This document shows positions 44,165-53,485 of a DNA stretch of 64,000 nt, one piece after another. Origin of the DNA: Pseudomonas tructae (GTDB lineage Bacteria; Pseudomonadota; Gammaproteobacteria; Pseudomonadales; Pseudomonadaceae); contig NZ_CP035952.1 in NCBI RefSeq assembly GCF_004214895.1, positions 3,482,501 through 3,546,500 on the forward strand, in the 5' to 3' direction. The notes beneath the pieces are model-generated. The model was not told the origin of the DNA. It ran no database searches and worked only from the letters and a program-made list of their open reading frames with translations. Both the position numbers and the translations under genes were made by a program. Each line of letters opens with the position of its first letter. Within the stretch, counting starts at the first letter, position 1.

Positions 44165-44836
44165 GTGACCGTACCTCGCCTCAACGCCCCGGACCTGGGC
44201 AACACGCCTTCGACCTCGGAGATCATCACCCGTCACCTGCGCGATGCAATCATTGCCGGGCATTTCGCCGAAGACGAACCGATCCGCCAGGACGACATCG
44301 CCCGCCAGTTCAACGTCAGCAAGATCCCGGTGCGCGAAGCGCTCAAGCGCCTGGAGGCCGAAGGCCTGGTAATGTTCCAGCGCAATCGCGGGGCGATGGT
44401 CACGCGCCTGTCCGAAGCGGAGCTGGCGCAGATGTTCGAAGTGCGCATGTTGCTCGAGGACAAGGCCCTGCGCCTGGCCATCCCGAACATGACAGACGCG
44501 ACCTTCGCCCGCGCCGAACGCATCTGCCAGGAGTTCGTCGGCGAGAACGACGTCGGCCGTTGGGCCGAGCTCAACTGGGAGTTGCATGCCTGCCTGTACG
44601 AACCTGCGCAGCGCCCGTTCCTGGTCAACATGATCCGCTCGGTGAACGACAAGCTGGAGCGCTACCTGCGCCTGCAGATGAGCCTGTCGGCCGGCAAGGA
44701 GCGCGCCGATCACGAACACCGCGACATCCTCGACGCCTGCCGGGCCCAGGATGTCGAGCGGGCGGTCCGGCTGCTTGATGAACACATTGCCGGCGTCTGC
44801 AAAACGCTCTTCGAGCATTTGCCTCCCACCAAATAA
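44165..44836 (+). CDS. GntR-family regulator (FCD subgroup), likely of the hydroxyproline genes
   Basis: 223 residues. Winged helix about 20-85 (STSEIITRHLRDAIIAGHFAEDEPIRQDDIARQFNVSKIPVREALKRLEAEGLVMF), then FCD domain with metal-type histidines (ELHACLYEPA, HEHRDILDACRA). Its own leader carries the same near-palindrome that precedes the hydroxyproline transporter and lhpC, so it probably represses them until the substrate is present. It differs clearly from the GntR at 42751. Confidence 0.88.
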   Translation: MTVPRLNAPDLGNTPSTSEIITRHLRDAIIAGHFAEDEPIRQDDIARQFNVSKIPVREALKRLEAEGLVMFQRNRGAMVTRLSEAELAQMFEVRMLLEDKALRLAIPNMTDATFARAERICQEFVGENDVGRWAELNWELHACLYEPAQRPFLVNMIRSVNDKLERYLRLQMSLSAGKERADHEHRDILDACRAQDVERAVRLLDEHIAGVCKTLFEHLPPTK

Positions 44837-44845
44837 TGGCAACCT

Positions 44846-44916
44846 GTGGGAGCGGGCTTGCCCCGCGATACGATGTGCCTGAAGGAATGCTATCGCGGGG
44901 CAAGCCCGCTCCCACA
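44846..44916. repeat. REP pair
   Basis: Two inverted REP copies, GTGGGAGCGGGCTTGCCCC on the left and GGGGCAAGCCCGCTCCCAC on the right, with a loop of about 28 bases. It sits between the GntR gene and lhpA. Confidence 0.9.
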
Positions 44917-45041
44917 GCCCCCCACCCCCAGGTTTAGCCACTGTGCTGATTTCGTCATCGGTGTAGTCTAAAGGCATCAAGCCTGCCCAGCAGGGCACAG
45001 GCCACTCTGTCGTTCACTTCCCTGAACGGACGCGGCCTTCC

Positions 45042-45974
45042 ATGAAACGCATTACCGTGATCGACTCCCATACCGGCGGCGAACCGACTCGCCTGGTCAT
45101 CGACGGCTTCCCCGACCTTGGCAACGGCAGCATGGCCCAGCGCCGCCGGCGCCTGGCCGAGGAACACGATCAATGGCGCACGGCGTGCATGCTCGAGCCA
45201 CGCGGCAGCGATGTGCTGGTCGGTGCGCTGCTGTGCCAGCCGCTGGACGCAAGCGCCTGCGCCGGGGTGATCTTCTTCAACAACAGCGGTTATCTGGGCA
45301 TGTGCGGCCACGGCACCATCGGCCTGGTGGTATCGCTGGCACACCTGGGCCGGATCGGACCGGGCGTGCACAGCATCGAAACCCCGGTCGGCACCGTTCA
45401 AGCGACCCTGCATGAAGACCACTCGGTCAGCGTGCGCAATGTGCCGGCCTACCGCTACCGCAAGGACCTGGCACTGGAGGTGCCGGGCCTTGGCCGGGTG
45501 GTCGGCGATGTGGCCTGGGGCGGCAACTGGTTCTTCCTGGTTGCCGAGCACGGCCAGCGGGTCGCCGCTGACAACATCGAGGCACTGACGGCCTACAGCT
45601 ATGCCGTGCAACAGGCGTTGGAGGACCAAGGCATCCGTGGCGAGGACGGCGGCCTGATCGACCATATCGAATTGTTCGCAGGTGACCCCGACGCCGACAG
45701 CCGCAATTTCGTGCTCTGCCCCGGCAAGGCCTACGACCGCTCGCCCTGCGGCACCGGCACCAGCGCCAAGCTCGCCTGCCTTGCCGCCGACGGCAAACTG
45801 CAGCCAGGGCAGACCTGGCGCCAGGCCAGCGTCATCGGCAGTACCTTCGACGGCTCGTTCGAGGCCGACGGCGAGCGGATCATCCCGACCATTCGCGGCC
45901 GCGCTCACATCAGCGCCGAGGCCACGCTGATTCTGCAAGAAGACGACCCGTTCACCTGGGGCATTCGCCCGTGA
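45042..45974 (+). CDS. lhpA: 4-hydroxyproline 2-epimerase
   Basis: 310 residues, proline racemase family, with both catalytic cysteines: Cys88 in MCGHGTIG and Cys236 in SPCGTGTSA. It interconverts trans-4-hydroxy-L-proline and cis-4-hydroxy-D-proline, the entry step of bacterial hydroxyproline use. Followed with a four-base overlap by the dehydrogenase genes for its product. Assignment rests on the Cys/Cys pair, [11 protein letters not shown], and the operon. Confidence 0.9.
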   Translation: MKRITVIDSHTGGEPTRLVIDGFPDLGNGSMAQRRRRLAEEHDQWRTACMLEPRGSDVLVGALLCQPLDASACAGVIFFNNSGYLGMCGHGTIGLVVSLAHLGRIGPGVHSIETPVGTVQATLHEDHSVSVRNVPAYRYRKDLALEVPGLGRVVGDVAWGGNWFFLVAEHGQRVAADNIEALTAYSYAVQQALEDQGIRGEDGGLIDHIELFAGDPDADSRNFVLCPGKAYDRSPCGTGTSAKLACLAADGKLQPGQTWRQASVIGSTFDGSFEADGERIIPTIRGRAHISAEATLILQEDDPFTWGIRP

Positions 45975-47086
45975 GCGGCACCGCCGTGGCCGATGTGATC
46001 GTGATCGGCGCCGGCATCATCGGCGCAGCCTGCGCGCAGGCGCTGGCCGCCCGTGGCCTGCGCGTACTGGTGCTCGATGCCGGGCTGCATGGCGCCACCG
46101 CCGCCGGCATGGGCCATTTGCTGGTGCTCGACGACAATCCTGCGGAGCTGGCACTGAGCCAATACTCACTGCAACGCTGGCGCGAACTGGCCCCGCGACT
46201 GCCAGAGGCCTGCGCCTACCGCAGTAACGGTACCTTGTGGCTTGCGGCCAACGCCGAAGAAATGGCCGTGGCCGAGCACAAATTCAACGTCCTGCAAGCC
46301 CATGGCGTCGACTGCCAGCTTATTGCCGGACGCGCCATGCGCCGGCGCGAACCGGCGTTGCGCGAGGGGCTCGAAGGCGGTCTGCTGATCAACGGCGACG
46401 GCATCCTCTATGCCCCGGCCACTGCCGGCTGGATGCTGGAAACAGCAGGGATCGATCAGCGTCGAGCGCGGGTCAGCGCAGTAGAGGGCAATCGCGTGCG
46501 CCTGGACAGCGGCCAGTGGCTGAGCGCCGAGGCGGTGGTGCTGGCCAACGGTATCCAGGCCGTTGACCTGTGCCCGGAGCTGCCCATCGAGCCGAAGAAA
46601 GGCCACCTGCTGATCACCGATCGCTACCCCGGCACCGTCACCCATACCCTGGTGGAGCTGGGCTACGTGACCAGCGCGCATAACGCCAGCGGCCCATCGA
46701 CCGCGTGCAATATCCAGCCGCGCCCGACCGGCCAGCTGTTCATCGGCGCTTCACGCCAGTTCGGCACCACCGACCCGGCCGTGGAAGGCTGGATGCTTGC
46801 GCGCATGCTCAAGCGCGCGACCGAGTACATGCCGGACCTGGCCAACCTCAACGGCATCCGCGCCTGGACCGGCTTTCGTGCCGCCAGCCCCGATGGCCTG
46901 CCGCTGGTGGGCCGTCATCCGCACCAGGACGGCCTGTGGCTGGCGGTCGGCCACGAAGGCCTGGGGGTCACCACCGCCCCGGCCACCGCCGACCTGCTGA
47001 GCGCGCAACTGTTCGACCAGGCACCGCCGCTGGCGGCCAGCCCCTACCTGCCTGATCGCTTCCTTGGAGCACTCGCCCATGCCTGA
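45971..47086 (+). CDS. lhpB: D-hydroxyproline dehydrogenase, FAD subunit (DAO family)
   Basis: 371 residues. FAD dinucleotide loop [17 protein letters not shown] near residues 11-27 and the DAO-family end [37 protein letters not shown]. It oxidises cis-4-hydroxy-D-proline to 1-pyrroline-4-hydroxy-2-carboxylate, as part of a complex with the two following small and large subunits. Starts with GTG/ATG close to the lhpA stop; the ATGA-like overlap (45971-45974, GTGA) is a GTG start. Confidence 0.85.
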   Translation: MSGTAVADVIVIGAGIIGAACAQALAARGLRVLVLDAGLHGATAAGMGHLLVLDDNPAELALSQYSLQRWRELAPRLPEACAYRSNGTLWLAANAEEMAVAEHKFNVLQAHGVDCQLIAGRAMRRREPALREGLEGGLLINGDGILYAPATAGWMLETAGIDQRRARVSAVEGNRVRLDSGQWLSAEAVVLANGIQAVDLCPELPIEPKKGHLLITDRYPGTVTHTLVELGYVTSAHNASGPSTACNIQPRPTGQLFIGASRQFGTTDPAVEGWMLARMLKRATEYMPDLANLNGIRAWTGFRAASPDGLPLVGRHPHQDGLWLAVGHEGLGVTTAPATADLLSAQLFDQAPPLAASPYLPDRFLGALAHA

Positions 47087-47315
47087 GCTGACCCTCGATG
47101 GCCGCCCGTTGCACGTGGCTGCCGGCACCAGCGTCGCCGCCGCCCTCGCCCTGGGTGGCGATGGCTGCTCGCGCACCTCGGTCAGCGGCCAGCGCCGCAC
47201 GCCGTTGTGCGGCATGGGTATTTGCCAGGAGTGCCGGGTGAGCATCGACGGCCGTCGGCGCCTGGCCTGCCAGACCCTGTGCCGCGATGGCATGCAGGTG
47301 CAGACCCGGCCATGA
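47079..47315 (+). CDS. lhpF: D-hydroxyproline dehydrogenase, 2Fe-2S subunit
   Basis: 78 residues. A plant-type ferredoxin fold with cysteines in RRTPLCGMGICQECRVSIDG and the last in RRLACQTLC. Electron-transfer subunit between the FAD subunits, as in other three-part D-hydroxyproline or octopine/nopaline-type dehydrogenases. The ATG at 47079 overlaps lhpB by eight bases; TTGGAG stands about 11 bases upstream. Confidence 0.87.
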   Translation: MPELTLDGRPLHVAAGTSVAAALALGGDGCSRTSVSGQRRTPLCGMGICQECRVSIDGRRRLACQTLCRDGMQVQTRP

Positions 47316-48568
47316 ACGAACACGCCAACCTGCTGATCATTGGCGCCGGCCCCGCCGGGCTGAGCGCGGCCCTGGCCGCCGCGCCCAGGGCCGAACGCAT
47401 CGTGCTGCTCGACGACAACCCACTGCCGGGCGGGCAGATCTGGCGCGACGGCCCCCAGGCCAAAGTGCCTGGCCAGGCGCGCCGGCTGCGCGAGCAGGTG
47501 CTCGCCTGCGCCAATGTGCACTGGCACAGCGGCACCCGGGTGATCGCCAACCCCGCTCCGAACACCCTGCTGCTGGAGAACGCCGAGCGCGGCTGGCAGA
47601 TCCACTACGACTGCGTGATTCTCTGCACCGGCGCCCGCGAACTGCTGCTGCCCTTCCCCGGCTGGACGCTGCCTGGCGTGACCGGTGCCGGTGGCTTGCA
47701 GGCGCTGATCAAGGCCGGCCTGCCGGTGCGTGACCAAGGTATTGTCATCGCCGGCAGCGGCCCCTTGCTGCTGGCCAGTGCTGCCACTGCCAAAAACAAT
47801 GGCGCCCGGGTACTGCGCATTGCCGAACAGGCCTCGTCTGCCGCCGTCGCCAGCTTCGCCGTACAGTTGCCGCGCTGGCCAGACAAGCTGCTGCAGTCGA
47901 TCAGCCTGTTCGACCGCCAGTACCGTAGCGCCAGCCATGTACTGGCCGCCTTGGGCCGCGATCGGCTCGAAGGCGTGCGCCTGAAACAAAATGGCAAGGT
48001 GGTGGAAATCGCCTGCGATCGACTGGCCTGCGGCTTCGGCCTGATCCCCAACATCCAGCTCGCCCAGGCACTGGGCTGCGCCATAGAGCGACAGGCCGTT
48101 GCCGTCGATACCTGGCAGGCGACGTCGCAGCCTTGCGTTTACGCGGCAGGCGAATGCACCGGTTTCGGCGGCAGCGAGCGGGCCTTGGTTGAAGGTGCTA
48201 TCGCAGGTCATGCTGCGGTCGGCAATCGCCAGGCGGCGCAGCGGCTGTGGCGCCGCCGCGCGCGCTGGCAGGGTTTTGCCAAGGCGCTGAACACGGCCTT
48301 CGCCCTGGACCCTGCGCTCAAGTCGCTGGCAACCGCCGACACCCTGGTGTGCCGCTGCGAAGACGTGCCCTATGCCGCCCTCGCCGGGCACAGCGACTGG
48401 CGCCAGGCCAAGCTGGCCAGCCGTTGCGGCATGGGTGCCTGCCAGGGCAGGATCTGCGGTGCGGCCACCGCGCACCTGTTCGGCTGGCAACCTTCGGCGC
48501 CGCGCCCGCCGTTCAGCCCGGCGCGGATCGACACCCTGCTGTGCCTGGAGCACACCCGCGACGCTTGA
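47312..48568 (+). CDS. lhpE: D-hydroxyproline dehydrogenase, large FAD/NAD(P)-type subunit
   Basis: 418 residues. N-terminal FAD loop LLIIGAGPAGLSAALAAA and a second nucleotide loop VIAGSGPLLLASAATA; the C-terminal 60 residues hold a BFD-like cysteine set (LVCRCEDVPY, then SRCGMGACQGRIC) for a second iron-sulfur cluster. Related to the ooxA/hcnB-type subunits. Overlaps lhpF by four bases (ATGA 47312-47315). Confidence 0.87.
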   Translation: MNEHANLLIIGAGPAGLSAALAAAPRAERIVLLDDNPLPGGQIWRDGPQAKVPGQARRLREQVLACANVHWHSGTRVIANPAPNTLLLENAERGWQIHYDCVILCTGARELLLPFPGWTLPGVTGAGGLQALIKAGLPVRDQGIVIAGSGPLLLASAATAKNNGARVLRIAEQASSAAVASFAVQLPRWPDKLLQSISLFDRQYRSASHVLAALGRDRLEGVRLKQNGKVVEIACDRLACGFGLIPNIQLAQALGCAIERQAVAVDTWQATSQPCVYAAGECTGFGGSERALVEGAIAGHAAVGNRQAAQRLWRRRARWQGFAKALNTAFALDPALKSLATADTLVCRCEDVPYAALAGHSDWRQAKLASRCGMGACQGRICGAATAHLFGWQPSAPRPPFSPARIDTLLCLEHTRDA

Positions 48569-48624
48569 GGTAGGCACCGGGGGCGCCCTATGATCCGGAC
48601 GGACGCCCCCGGGACCTTTGCGCC

Positions 48625-49374
48625 ATGCACGCCACGCTCAACCACTTCGCGCCCTGCGATCTGCCGACCCTGCTCAGCAGCCTGCAACCCATCGCGCCGC
48701 TGCTCGACACGCTCAACGATGTGGTGTTCTTCATCAAGGACCGCGAGGCACGCTATGCCTTCGTCAACCAGACCCTGGCCCGGCGCTGCGGGCGCAAGCA
48801 TTGCCAGGACCTGCTCGGGCTCACCGCCGAGCACGTCTTCCCCGCCCGCTTCGGCCCGCTCTATACCGAGCAGGACCGCCGCGTGCTCAGCAGCGGCCGG
48901 GAGCTGTCCGACCAGCTTGAACTGCACCTGTACTTCGGCAACCAGCCGATCTGGTGCCTGACCCACAAACGTGCGCTCAAGGATGCCGCCGGCAACATCG
49001 TCGGCCTCGCCGGTATCTCCCGCGACCTGCAACTGCCTCAGTCCAACCACCCGGCGTTTCACAAGCTGGCCGCAGTCGATGGGCATATCCGCACCCACTT
49101 CAGCCGCCCGATCAGCCTCGCCGAACTGACCGCCATCGCCGGGCTGTCGGTGGCGCAACTGGAGCGCCAGTGCAAGCGCATCTTCCAGCTCACGCCGCGG
49201 CAGATGATCCACAAGGCGCGGCTGGAAGAGGCTTCGCGCCTGCTGCAAGATCTCGACTTGCCGATTACCGACATTGCCCTGCGCTGCGGTTACACCGACC
49301 ACAGTGCCTTCAGCCGGCAGTTTCGCGCCCTCACCGGGCTATCACCCAGCCAGTACCGCGACAGCCAGCGCTGA
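48625..49374 (+). CDS. AraC-family regulator with PAS sensor domain
   Basis: 249 residues. A PAS domain covers about 20-140 (LLDTLNDVVFFIKDREARYAFVNQTLARRCG and GNIVGLAGISRDLQ). The AraC DNA-binding domain covers about 150-247, with LAELTAIAGLSVAQLERQCKRIFQLTPRQMIHKARLEEASRLL and the second HTH ITDIALRCGYTDHSAFSRQFR. It starts 56 bases after lhpE and likely activates the hydroxyproline genes. Regulators of lhp loci in other pseudomonads are of AraC type. Confidence 0.88.
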   Translation: MHATLNHFAPCDLPTLLSSLQPIAPLLDTLNDVVFFIKDREARYAFVNQTLARRCGRKHCQDLLGLTAEHVFPARFGPLYTEQDRRVLSSGRELSDQLELHLYFGNQPIWCLTHKRALKDAAGNIVGLAGISRDLQLPQSNHPAFHKLAAVDGHIRTHFSRPISLAELTAIAGLSVAQLERQCKRIFQLTPRQMIHKARLEEASRLLQDLDLPITDIALRCGYTDHSAFSRQFRALTGLSPSQYRDSQR

Positions 49375-49554
49375 GTGTTCCCTTGGCGGGCGCTGCGCGC
49401 AGGCAGTGCTCCAATATGTAACACCTGCGCTGCGCCCATCGCGTAGCAGCCAAATCCCTCCTGACAATCTGCTTGTGCTTCAGGCGCCCTAGCTCACGGG
49501 CTGAAGGATTATTCCTGCGCCCCCCAAAAAACAGGCACGGGCGTTGCACATAAA

Positions 49555-49570
49555 ATATCGTATACGAAAT
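49555..49570. promoter_or_regulatory. GTATAC-centred GntR site before the transporter operon
   Basis: ATATCGTATACGAAAT, an almost perfect palindrome, identical to the site at 55412-55427. A half-site ATACGATATCC follows at 49576-49586. It lies 45 bases before the binding-protein start. Confidence 0.8.
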
Positions 49571-49615
49571 TACCAATACGATATCCAACAGCACTCACCC
49601 GACCACGAGGCACCT

Positions 49616-50434
49616 ATGAAAAACCGCACATTTGCCGTAGCCCTCAGCGCTGTTCTCAGTACCACCTGCATTGCCAACGCCCAGGCCGACAAGCTCGACG
49701 ACATCATCGGTTCAGGCAAGCTGCGTTGCGCCGTGACCCTGGACTTCCCACCCATGGGCTTTCGCGATGCCGCCAACAAACCCGCAGGCTTCGACGTCGA
49801 TTACTGCAGCGACCTGGCGAAGGTGCTGGGGGTCGAGCCCGAAGTGGTCGAAACGCCCTTCCCCGACCGCATCCCGGCGCTGGTCTCAGGCCGCGCCGAC
49901 GTGATCGTGGCGTCTACCTCCGACACCCTTGAGCGGGCCAAGACCGTCGGCCTGACCGTGCCCTACTTCGCCTTCCAGATGGTAGTGCTGACCCGCGACA
50001 ACACCGGCATCAACAGTTTCGACGACCTCAAGGGCAAAGCCCTGGGCAACACCAGCGGCACCTATGAAGCCATTGCCCTGGAAAAAGATGTAAAAAACTG
50101 GGGCAGCGGCACCTTCCGCGCCTACCAGTCGCAGAACGACACCCTGCTGGCGGTCGCCCAGGGGCACATCGACGCCACCGTGGTCACCAACACCGTCGCC
50201 GCAGCCACCCTCAAATCCGGCAAGTACAAGAACCTCAAGGTCGCCGGCAATGCCCCCTACGTGATCGACTACGTATCGCTGGGCGCCAAGCGCAACGAGT
50301 ATGGCCTGTTGCGCTACCTGGACCTGTTCGTCAACCAGCAGGTGCGCACCGGACGCTACAACGAACTGTTCACCAAGTGGGTGGGCACTGAAATCGCCCC
50401 GACCGACCTGACCGTGCCAAAGGTCTACTACTGA
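49616..50434 (+). CDS. Amino acid ABC transporter substrate-binding protein (hydroxyproline-type)
   Basis: 272 residues with signal peptide MKNRTFAVALSAVLSTTCIANAQA. Solute-binding protein family 3: LRCAVTLDFPPMGFRDAANKPAGFDVDYC at the start, DVIVASTSDTLERAKTVGLTVPY in the middle. Secreted to the periplasm to bind a polar amino acid. Its place with two permeases, an ATPase and aconitase X suggests hydroxyprolines. GAGG at 49606 supports the ATG at 49616; upstream codons of the same frame lie in the operator. Confidence 0.88.
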   Translation: MKNRTFAVALSAVLSTTCIANAQADKLDDIIGSGKLRCAVTLDFPPMGFRDAANKPAGFDVDYCSDLAKVLGVEPEVVETPFPDRIPALVSGRADVIVASTSDTLERAKTVGLTVPYFAFQMVVLTRDNTGINSFDDLKGKALGNTSGTYEAIALEKDVKNWGSGTFRAYQSQNDTLLAVAQGHIDATVVTNTVAAATLKSGKYKNLKVAGNAPYVIDYVSLGAKRNEYGLLRYLDLFVNQQVRTGRYNELFTKWVGTEIAPTDLTVPKVYY

Positions 50435-50444
50435 GGTGGGCAGC

Positions 50445-52160
50445 ATGACCAGCACACCCATCCCCCTGACCGGGCGCAGCCTGGTCGAGGGCGCGGCCGA
50501 GGGCCCCTTGCTGTTCGCCGATACCGGGCTGAGCTTCTGGGGCGGGGTCGACCCCGCAAGTGGCGAAGTCATTGACCGTCATCATCCCCTGAGCGGCCAG
50601 TGCATCGCCGGGCGCGTGCTGGCCATCCCCAGCGGGCGCGGCTCGTGCACCGGCAGCAGCGTGATGATGGAACTGATCAGCAACGGCCACGCACCGGCAG
50701 CACTGGTACTGGCCGAACCCGATGAGATCCTGACCCTCGGTGTGCTGGTTGCGCAACGCCTGTTCGGGCGTTCCCTGCCGGTGCTGTGCATCGGCAGGGA
50801 AGCCTTCGCCGGTTTGCGCGGCGCAGGTCTTGTGCGGGTCGAGGGCCAGCGTACTTACACAACGGCGCTGAGCCTGAGCGATCAGGATCAGGCGCTGCTC
50901 GACGGTGCCCACGGCAAGGCGGCGCAGATAGCGATGCAGATCGTCCTGCGCATGGCCGAGCTGCAAGGCGCCGAGCAGTTGCTCGACGTGACCCAGGCGC
51001 ACATCGACGGCTGCATCTACACCGGCCCCGCCAGCCTGCGCTTTGCCGAGCAACTGGTGCAATGGGGCGCCAAGGTACGGGTGCCGACCACCCTCAATGC
51101 CATCTCGGTCGACCAGCGGCGCTGGCGCGAGCTGGGCATCGATCCTGCGCTGGGCGAGCCGGCCAGCGCCCTGGGCGATGCCTACATGGCCATGGGTGCG
51201 CAGATGAGTTTCACCTGCGCGCCGTACCTGCTCGATAGCGCGCCGAGCCAAGGCGAGCAGATCGTCTGGGCCGAATCCAACGCTGTGGTGTACGCCAACA
51301 GCGTACTGGGTGCGCGCACGCTCAAGTACCCCGACTACCTGGATATCTGCATTGCCCTGACCGGCCGTGCACCGCGCATTGGCTGCCACCTGGACAGCCA
51401 GCGCAAGGCGCAACTGATCGTCGAGGTGCCTGCCCTGAAGCCGCTCGACGACAGCTTCTACCCACTGCTGGGCTACCACATCGGCGCCCTGGCCGGTTCG
51501 CGGATTCCCCTGGTGTACGGGCTGGAACAGGCGCAACCGAGCCTGGATGACCTCAAGGCCTTCGGCGCCGCCTTTGCCACCACCTCGGCCGCGCCGCTGT
51601 TTCATATTGCCGGGGTCACCCCAGAAGCGCTGGACCCGGCGCAGGTGCTTGAGCCCGGTGCAATCCTGCCCACCGAACACCTGCATCCGGCCGACCTGCT
51701 GCACAGCTGGCGCGAGCTCAACAGCGCTCGTGAGTCGCAGGTGGACGTGGTGTCACTGGGCAACCCGCATTTCTCTTTCAGCGAATTCGCCGCACTCGCG
51801 CAGCTGTGCCAGGGCCGGCGCAAACACCCGGACGTGGTCGTGGCCATCACTTGCGGTCGAACGGTGCTCGAACAGGCCCGCGCCGCCGGCCACATCACGG
51901 TGCTCGAACACTTCGGCGTGACCCTGGTGACCGACACCTGCTGGTGCATGCTCGGTGAGCCGGTAATTCCGCCTGCAGCGCGCACGCTGATGACCAATTC
52001 GGGCAAATATGCCCACTACGGGCCGGGCCTGGCCGGCCGGCCGGTGCATTTCGCCAGCCTCGCCGAATGCGTCGAGTCGGCCTGCAGCGGCCAGGCCAGC
52101 GGCCGCTTGCCGGCCTGGCTGCGACCTGCCGCGAGCAAGGAGGACCGGGCCCATGTTTGA
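50445..52160 (+). CDS. Aconitase X, probable cis-3-hydroxy-L-proline dehydratase
   Basis: 571 residues. The N-terminal 130 or so residues are the small swivel domain (DUF126: HHPLSGQCIAGRVLAIPSGRGSCTGSSVMMEL), fused to the large AcnX (DUF521) domain beginning with SLSDQDQALLDGAHGKAAQIAMQIVLRMAEL. Iron-sulfur cysteines are seen in FTCAPYLLDS and the later VTDTCWCMLG. Bacterial AcnX proteins of this fused type dehydrate cis-3-hydroxy-L-proline to 1-pyrroline-2-carboxylate (family knowledge). A GTG at 50436 is an alternative start. It lies between transporter genes, so uptake and use are co-expressed. Confidence 0.85.
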   Translation: MTSTPIPLTGRSLVEGAAEGPLLFADTGLSFWGGVDPASGEVIDRHHPLSGQCIAGRVLAIPSGRGSCTGSSVMMELISNGHAPAALVLAEPDEILTLGVLVAQRLFGRSLPVLCIGREAFAGLRGAGLVRVEGQRTYTTALSLSDQDQALLDGAHGKAAQIAMQIVLRMAELQGAEQLLDVTQAHIDGCIYTGPASLRFAEQLVQWGAKVRVPTTLNAISVDQRRWRELGIDPALGEPASALGDAYMAMGAQMSFTCAPYLLDSAPSQGEQIVWAESNAVVYANSVLGARTLKYPDYLDICIALTGRAPRIGCHLDSQRKAQLIVEVPALKPLDDSFYPLLGYHIGALAGSRIPLVYGLEQAQPSLDDLKAFGAAFATTSAAPLFHIAGVTPEALDPAQVLEPGAILPTEHLHPADLLHSWRELNSARESQVDVVSLGNPHFSFSEFAALAQLCQGRRKHPDVVVAITCGRTVLEQARAAGHITVLEHFGVTLVTDTCWCMLGEPVIPPAARTLMTNSGKYAHYGPGLAGRPVHFASLAECVESACSGQASGRLPAWLRPAASKEDRAHV

Positions 52161-52824
52161 CTTCGACTACACCTTCCAGTGGCGCTCGGCACTGCGCGCC
52201 CTGCCCGACATGCTCGCCGGCGCCTGGGTCACTTTCGAGACCGCCGCGCTGTCGATGATCTTCGGGGTATTGATTGCCCTGGCCCTGACCGTCATGCGCG
52301 AAGGCAAGCAACCGCTGCTGCGCGGCGTTGCCAATGGCTGGGTGTCGATCGCGCGCAACACGCCCTCGCTGTTCCAGATCTACATCCTCTACTTCGGCCT
52401 GGGCTCCCTGGGCCTGCATGTCAGTTCCTGGGTCGCCTTGCTGGCGGGCATCACCTTCAACAACGCAGGGTACCTGGCGGAGAACTTTCGCGGCGGCCTC
52501 AAGGCCGTACCGACCACGCAAATGCGCGCAGCGCGCTCGCTGGGCATGAGCGCCTTTCAGACCTACCGGATGATCGTCATCCCGCAACTGCTGCGGGTGG
52601 TGTTCTATCCCCTGACCAACCAGATGGTCTGGGCAGTGCTGATGACCTCGCTGGGGGTGATCGTCGGCCTTAACAACGACCTCACCGGCGTAACCCAGGA
52701 CTACAACGTCAAGACCTTCCGCACCTTCGAATACTTCGCCCTGGCGGCGGCGCTGTACTACGTGATTGCCAAGGCAATCGTCGCGCTGGCCCGGCTGATG
52801 GCCTGGCGGCTGTTCCGTTACTGA
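52153..52824 (+). CDS. Amino acid ABC transporter permease
   Basis: 223 residues with about five membrane helices. WVTFETAALSMIFGVLIALALTVMR opens the HisM/GltJ-type permease. The cytoplasmic EAA-type loop LKAVPTTQMRAARSLGMSAFQTYRMIVIPQLLR contacts the ATPase. The start overlaps aconitase X by eight bases. Confidence 0.9.
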   Translation: MFDFDYTFQWRSALRALPDMLAGAWVTFETAALSMIFGVLIALALTVMREGKQPLLRGVANGWVSIARNTPSLFQIYILYFGLGSLGLHVSSWVALLAGITFNNAGYLAENFRGGLKAVPTTQMRAARSLGMSAFQTYRMIVIPQLLRVVFYPLTNQMVWAVLMTSLGVIVGLNNDLTGVTQDYNVKTFRTFEYFALAAALYYVIAKAIVALARLMAWRLFRY

Positions 52825-52834
52825 GGAGCTCGGC

Positions 52835-53485
52835 ATGTTTTCCACCGGTTTTACCTGGAACGACTTGGTGTTCCTGCTCGACGGGGCACGCATCACCTTG
52901 CAGTTGACCTTCTGGGCCATCCTGCTGGGTACCTTCGCCGGGCTGCTGTTCGGCCTGGCCCGCGCCCTGTGGCCACGGTTGAGCTTGCCGCTGGCGTGGT
53001 TGCTGGATGTGTTTCGCAGCGTGCCGCTGCTGATCCAGTTCGTACTGTTCAACTCGTTCAAGAGCATCGTCGGCCTCGACATCAGCGCCTTCAGCGTCGG
53101 CTGCATCGTGCTGGGGGTCTACACCGCCGCGTACTTCACCGAGATCGTCCGTGGTGGTGTGCTGGCGGTATCGCTGAGCGTGCGCCGGGCCAGCCGCTCG
53201 CTGGGCATGAGCTACCTGCAGGATCTGCGCTGGATTGTCCTGCCGATGGCCACCCGGGTGGCGTTTCCCGGATGGCTTAACCTGGTCCTGGGGGTGATGA
53301 AAGACACCGCGCTGGTGATGTGGATCGGCATCGTCGAACTGCTGCGCGCCTCGCAGACCATCGTTACACGGATTCAGGAACCCCTGCTGGTGCTGTGCAT
53401 CGCAGGCCTCATCTACTACGTCATGAGCCTGGTGGTTGCCCGTCTGGGCGCCCGTCTGGAAAGAAGGTGGCAGGAAAATGATTGA
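52835..53485 (+). CDS. Amino acid ABC transporter permease
   Basis: 216 residues, second permease of the pair. RITLQLTFWAILLGTFAGLLFGLAR is the first helix region and VLAVSLSVRRASRSLGMSYLQDLRWIVLPMATR the EAA loop. It forms the membrane channel with its neighbour. Overlaps the ATPase gene by eight bases. Confidence 0.9.
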   Translation: MFSTGFTWNDLVFLLDGARITLQLTFWAILLGTFAGLLFGLARALWPRLSLPLAWLLDVFRSVPLLIQFVLFNSFKSIVGLDISAFSVGCIVLGVYTAAYFTEIVRGGVLAVSLSVRRASRSLGMSYLQDLRWIVLPMATRVAFPGWLNLVLGVMKDTALVMWIGIVELLRASQTIVTRIQEPLLVLCIAGLIYYVMSLVVARLGARLERRWQEND

